Shown: positions 4,787-5,535 of the stretch, piece by piece
Numbering within the stretch: the stretch's first letter is position 1
Layout of the letters: the number at the start of each line of letters is the position of its first letter
The notes under the pieces: generated by a model
The model's database searches: none
What the model was told of the DNA's origin: nothing
What the model saw: only the letters and a program-made list of their open reading frames with translations
Made by a program: the position numbers and the translations under genes
Source: Muricomes sp.
GTDB lineage: Bacteria; Bacillota; Clostridia; Lachnospirales; Lachnospiraceae
Direction of reading: 5' to 3'
Length of the DNA stretch: 5,535 bases
NCBI GenBank assembly: GCA_020024675.1
Contig: JAHHTM010000105.1
Coordinates: 1-5,535 of the forward strand

Positions 4787-5535
4787 TTACACATATTTAC
4801 GCATATATTTCAAGGCATTTTTTTCCAGTCTTGATACCTGTGCCTGGCTGATAGAAATTTCATCCGCTACCTCCATCTGTGTTTTACCTTCAAAAAATCT
4901 CATTTCCAATATGCTTTTTTCCCTTGGTGTAAGTCTGTCCAAAGCTTCGGATATAGAAATCTCTGTTGTCCATTTTTCATCAGTATTCTTTTCGTCCTGT
5001 ACCTGATCCATAACAAAAATTGCATCCCCGTCATCATGGAAAACAGGTTCAAACAATGAAATCGGATCCTGTATCGAGTCGAGCGCCATAACAACATCGC
5101 CTCTTTCCACTTCTATTTTTTCAGCAATTTCCGTAATTGAAGGTTCCCTTCCCAGCTCATTAGATAAGGTTTCTTTTGCCTGCAGGGCTTTGTACGCAAT
5201 ATCTCTTAATGATCTTGAAACACGAATACTGTTATAGTCTCTTAAGTGTCGTCTCACTTCTCCCATAATCATAGGTACTGCGTAAGTAGAAAACCTTACA
5301 TCCTGTGATAAATCAAAATTATCAATAGCTTTAATAAGCCCTATACATCCCACCTGAAACAAATCGTCCGGACTTTCTGCTCTGTGACTGAATCTCTGTA
5401 TCACACTTAAAACCAGCCTCAGATTACCGATAATAAACTTTTCTCTTACCTCTTCATTTCCCTCCTTTATTTCCTTTAGCATCTCTTTCATTTCTGCATT
5501 CTTGTAAATGGGAAGTTTCGCTGTATTTCTCCCGC
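4787..5535 (-). CDS. sigG: RNA polymerase sporulation sigma factor SigG, 5' end beyond the window
   Basis: Sigma-G directs late gene expression in the forespore (germinant receptors, small acid-soluble spore proteins, spore DNA protection). 248 residues are visible to the TAA at 4789-4787. The reading frame stays open to the right edge, and the residues before the internal ATG at 5491 include TAKLPIYKN, matching the conserved SKLPVLKN segment of Bacillus subtilis SigG; the true start is therefore outside, about nine residues away by that alignment. Region 2 carries NLRLVLSVIQRF, DDLFQVGCIGLIKAIDNFD and FSTYAVPMIMGE; region 3 has RVSRSLRDIAYKALQ; region 4 has the helix-turn-helix near GKTQMEVADEISISQAQVSRLEK. 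DSIQDPISLFEP and VMDQVQDEKNTD distinguish SigG from its paralogue SigF. In many spore formers sigG follows spoIIGA and sigE, which may lie just outside. Confidence 0.96.
   Translation of the reverse strand, partial: GRNTAKLPIYKNAEMKEMLKEIKEGNEEVREKFIIGNLRLVLSVIQRFSHRAESPDDLFQVGCIGLIKAIDNFDLSQDVRFSTYAVPMIMGEVRRHLRDYNSIRVSRSLRDIAYKALQAKETLSNELGREPSITEIAEKIEVERGDVVMALDSIQDPISLFEPVFHDDGDAIFVMDQVQDEKNTDEKWTTEISISEALDRLTPREKSILEMRFFEGKTQMEVADEISISQAQVSRLEKNALKYMRKYV

Noticed and set aside
4900..5097. 65-codon minus-strand frame inside sigG
   Set aside because: It is an alternative frame fully within the conserved SigG region 3-4 coding sequence.
4787..5535. Assignment as SigF or SigB rather than SigG
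   Set aside because: The RDIAYKALQ, DSIQDPISLFEP and NTDEKW segments and the KLPxxKN N-terminus match SigG, not SigF or SigB.
1..5535. Mobile elements, CRISPR arrays or phage genes
   Set aside because: No regularly spaced direct repeats, transposase or integrase motifs, or paired terminal repeats were seen. The tRNA could serve as an integration site, but its 3' end is outside the window.

Overview
The window looks like a piece of chromosome from a low-GC, endospore-forming clostridium, most likely of the Lachnospiraceae type. The grounds are AT-rich intergenic DNA, strong AGGAGG-type ribosome sites, Firmicutes-style sigma-A promoters, and a gene for the forespore sigma factor SigG. Every gene I can support lies on the minus strand, so the window reads biologically from right to left. 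No phage, insertion sequence, CRISPR array or plasmid feature is recognisable.

Right to left. (1) 5535-4787: sigG, cut by the window edge at its 5' end. (2) 4783-4755: a separate extended -10 promoter, then coaBC (4725-3532), the bifunctional enzyme that makes 4'-phosphopantetheine for coenzyme A, closed by a hairpin terminator (3527-3492). (3) 3493-3147: about 350 bases with no supportable gene, possibly holding decayed coding sequence. (4) 3145-1770: a compact two-gene metal operon with a near-consensus promoter, overlapping palindromes at the predicted transcription start, a membrane protein of the putative manganese/heavy-metal transporter family (PF11449-like), a Fur-family regulator with Zur-like features whose ribosome site overlaps the transporter stop codon, and a terminator whose upstream arm is made from the regulator's last codons. 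(5) 1717-225: a single-gene unit encoding a radical SAM protein with a cysteine-rich SPASM-like C-terminus, with its own promoter and terminator; its substrate is unknown. (6) 113-1: a promoter matching the sigma-A consensus at all 12 hexamer bases with a 17-base spacer, driving a tRNA-Asn that runs off the left edge.

The genes do not form one pathway: they are adjacent, separately promoted units. The two parts most worth following are the metal transporter/regulator operon, which looks self-contained and probably autoregulated, and the orphan radical SAM protein. I saw no clearly new multi-gene system. Family assignments rest on motifs and remembered family sequences, not on a database search.
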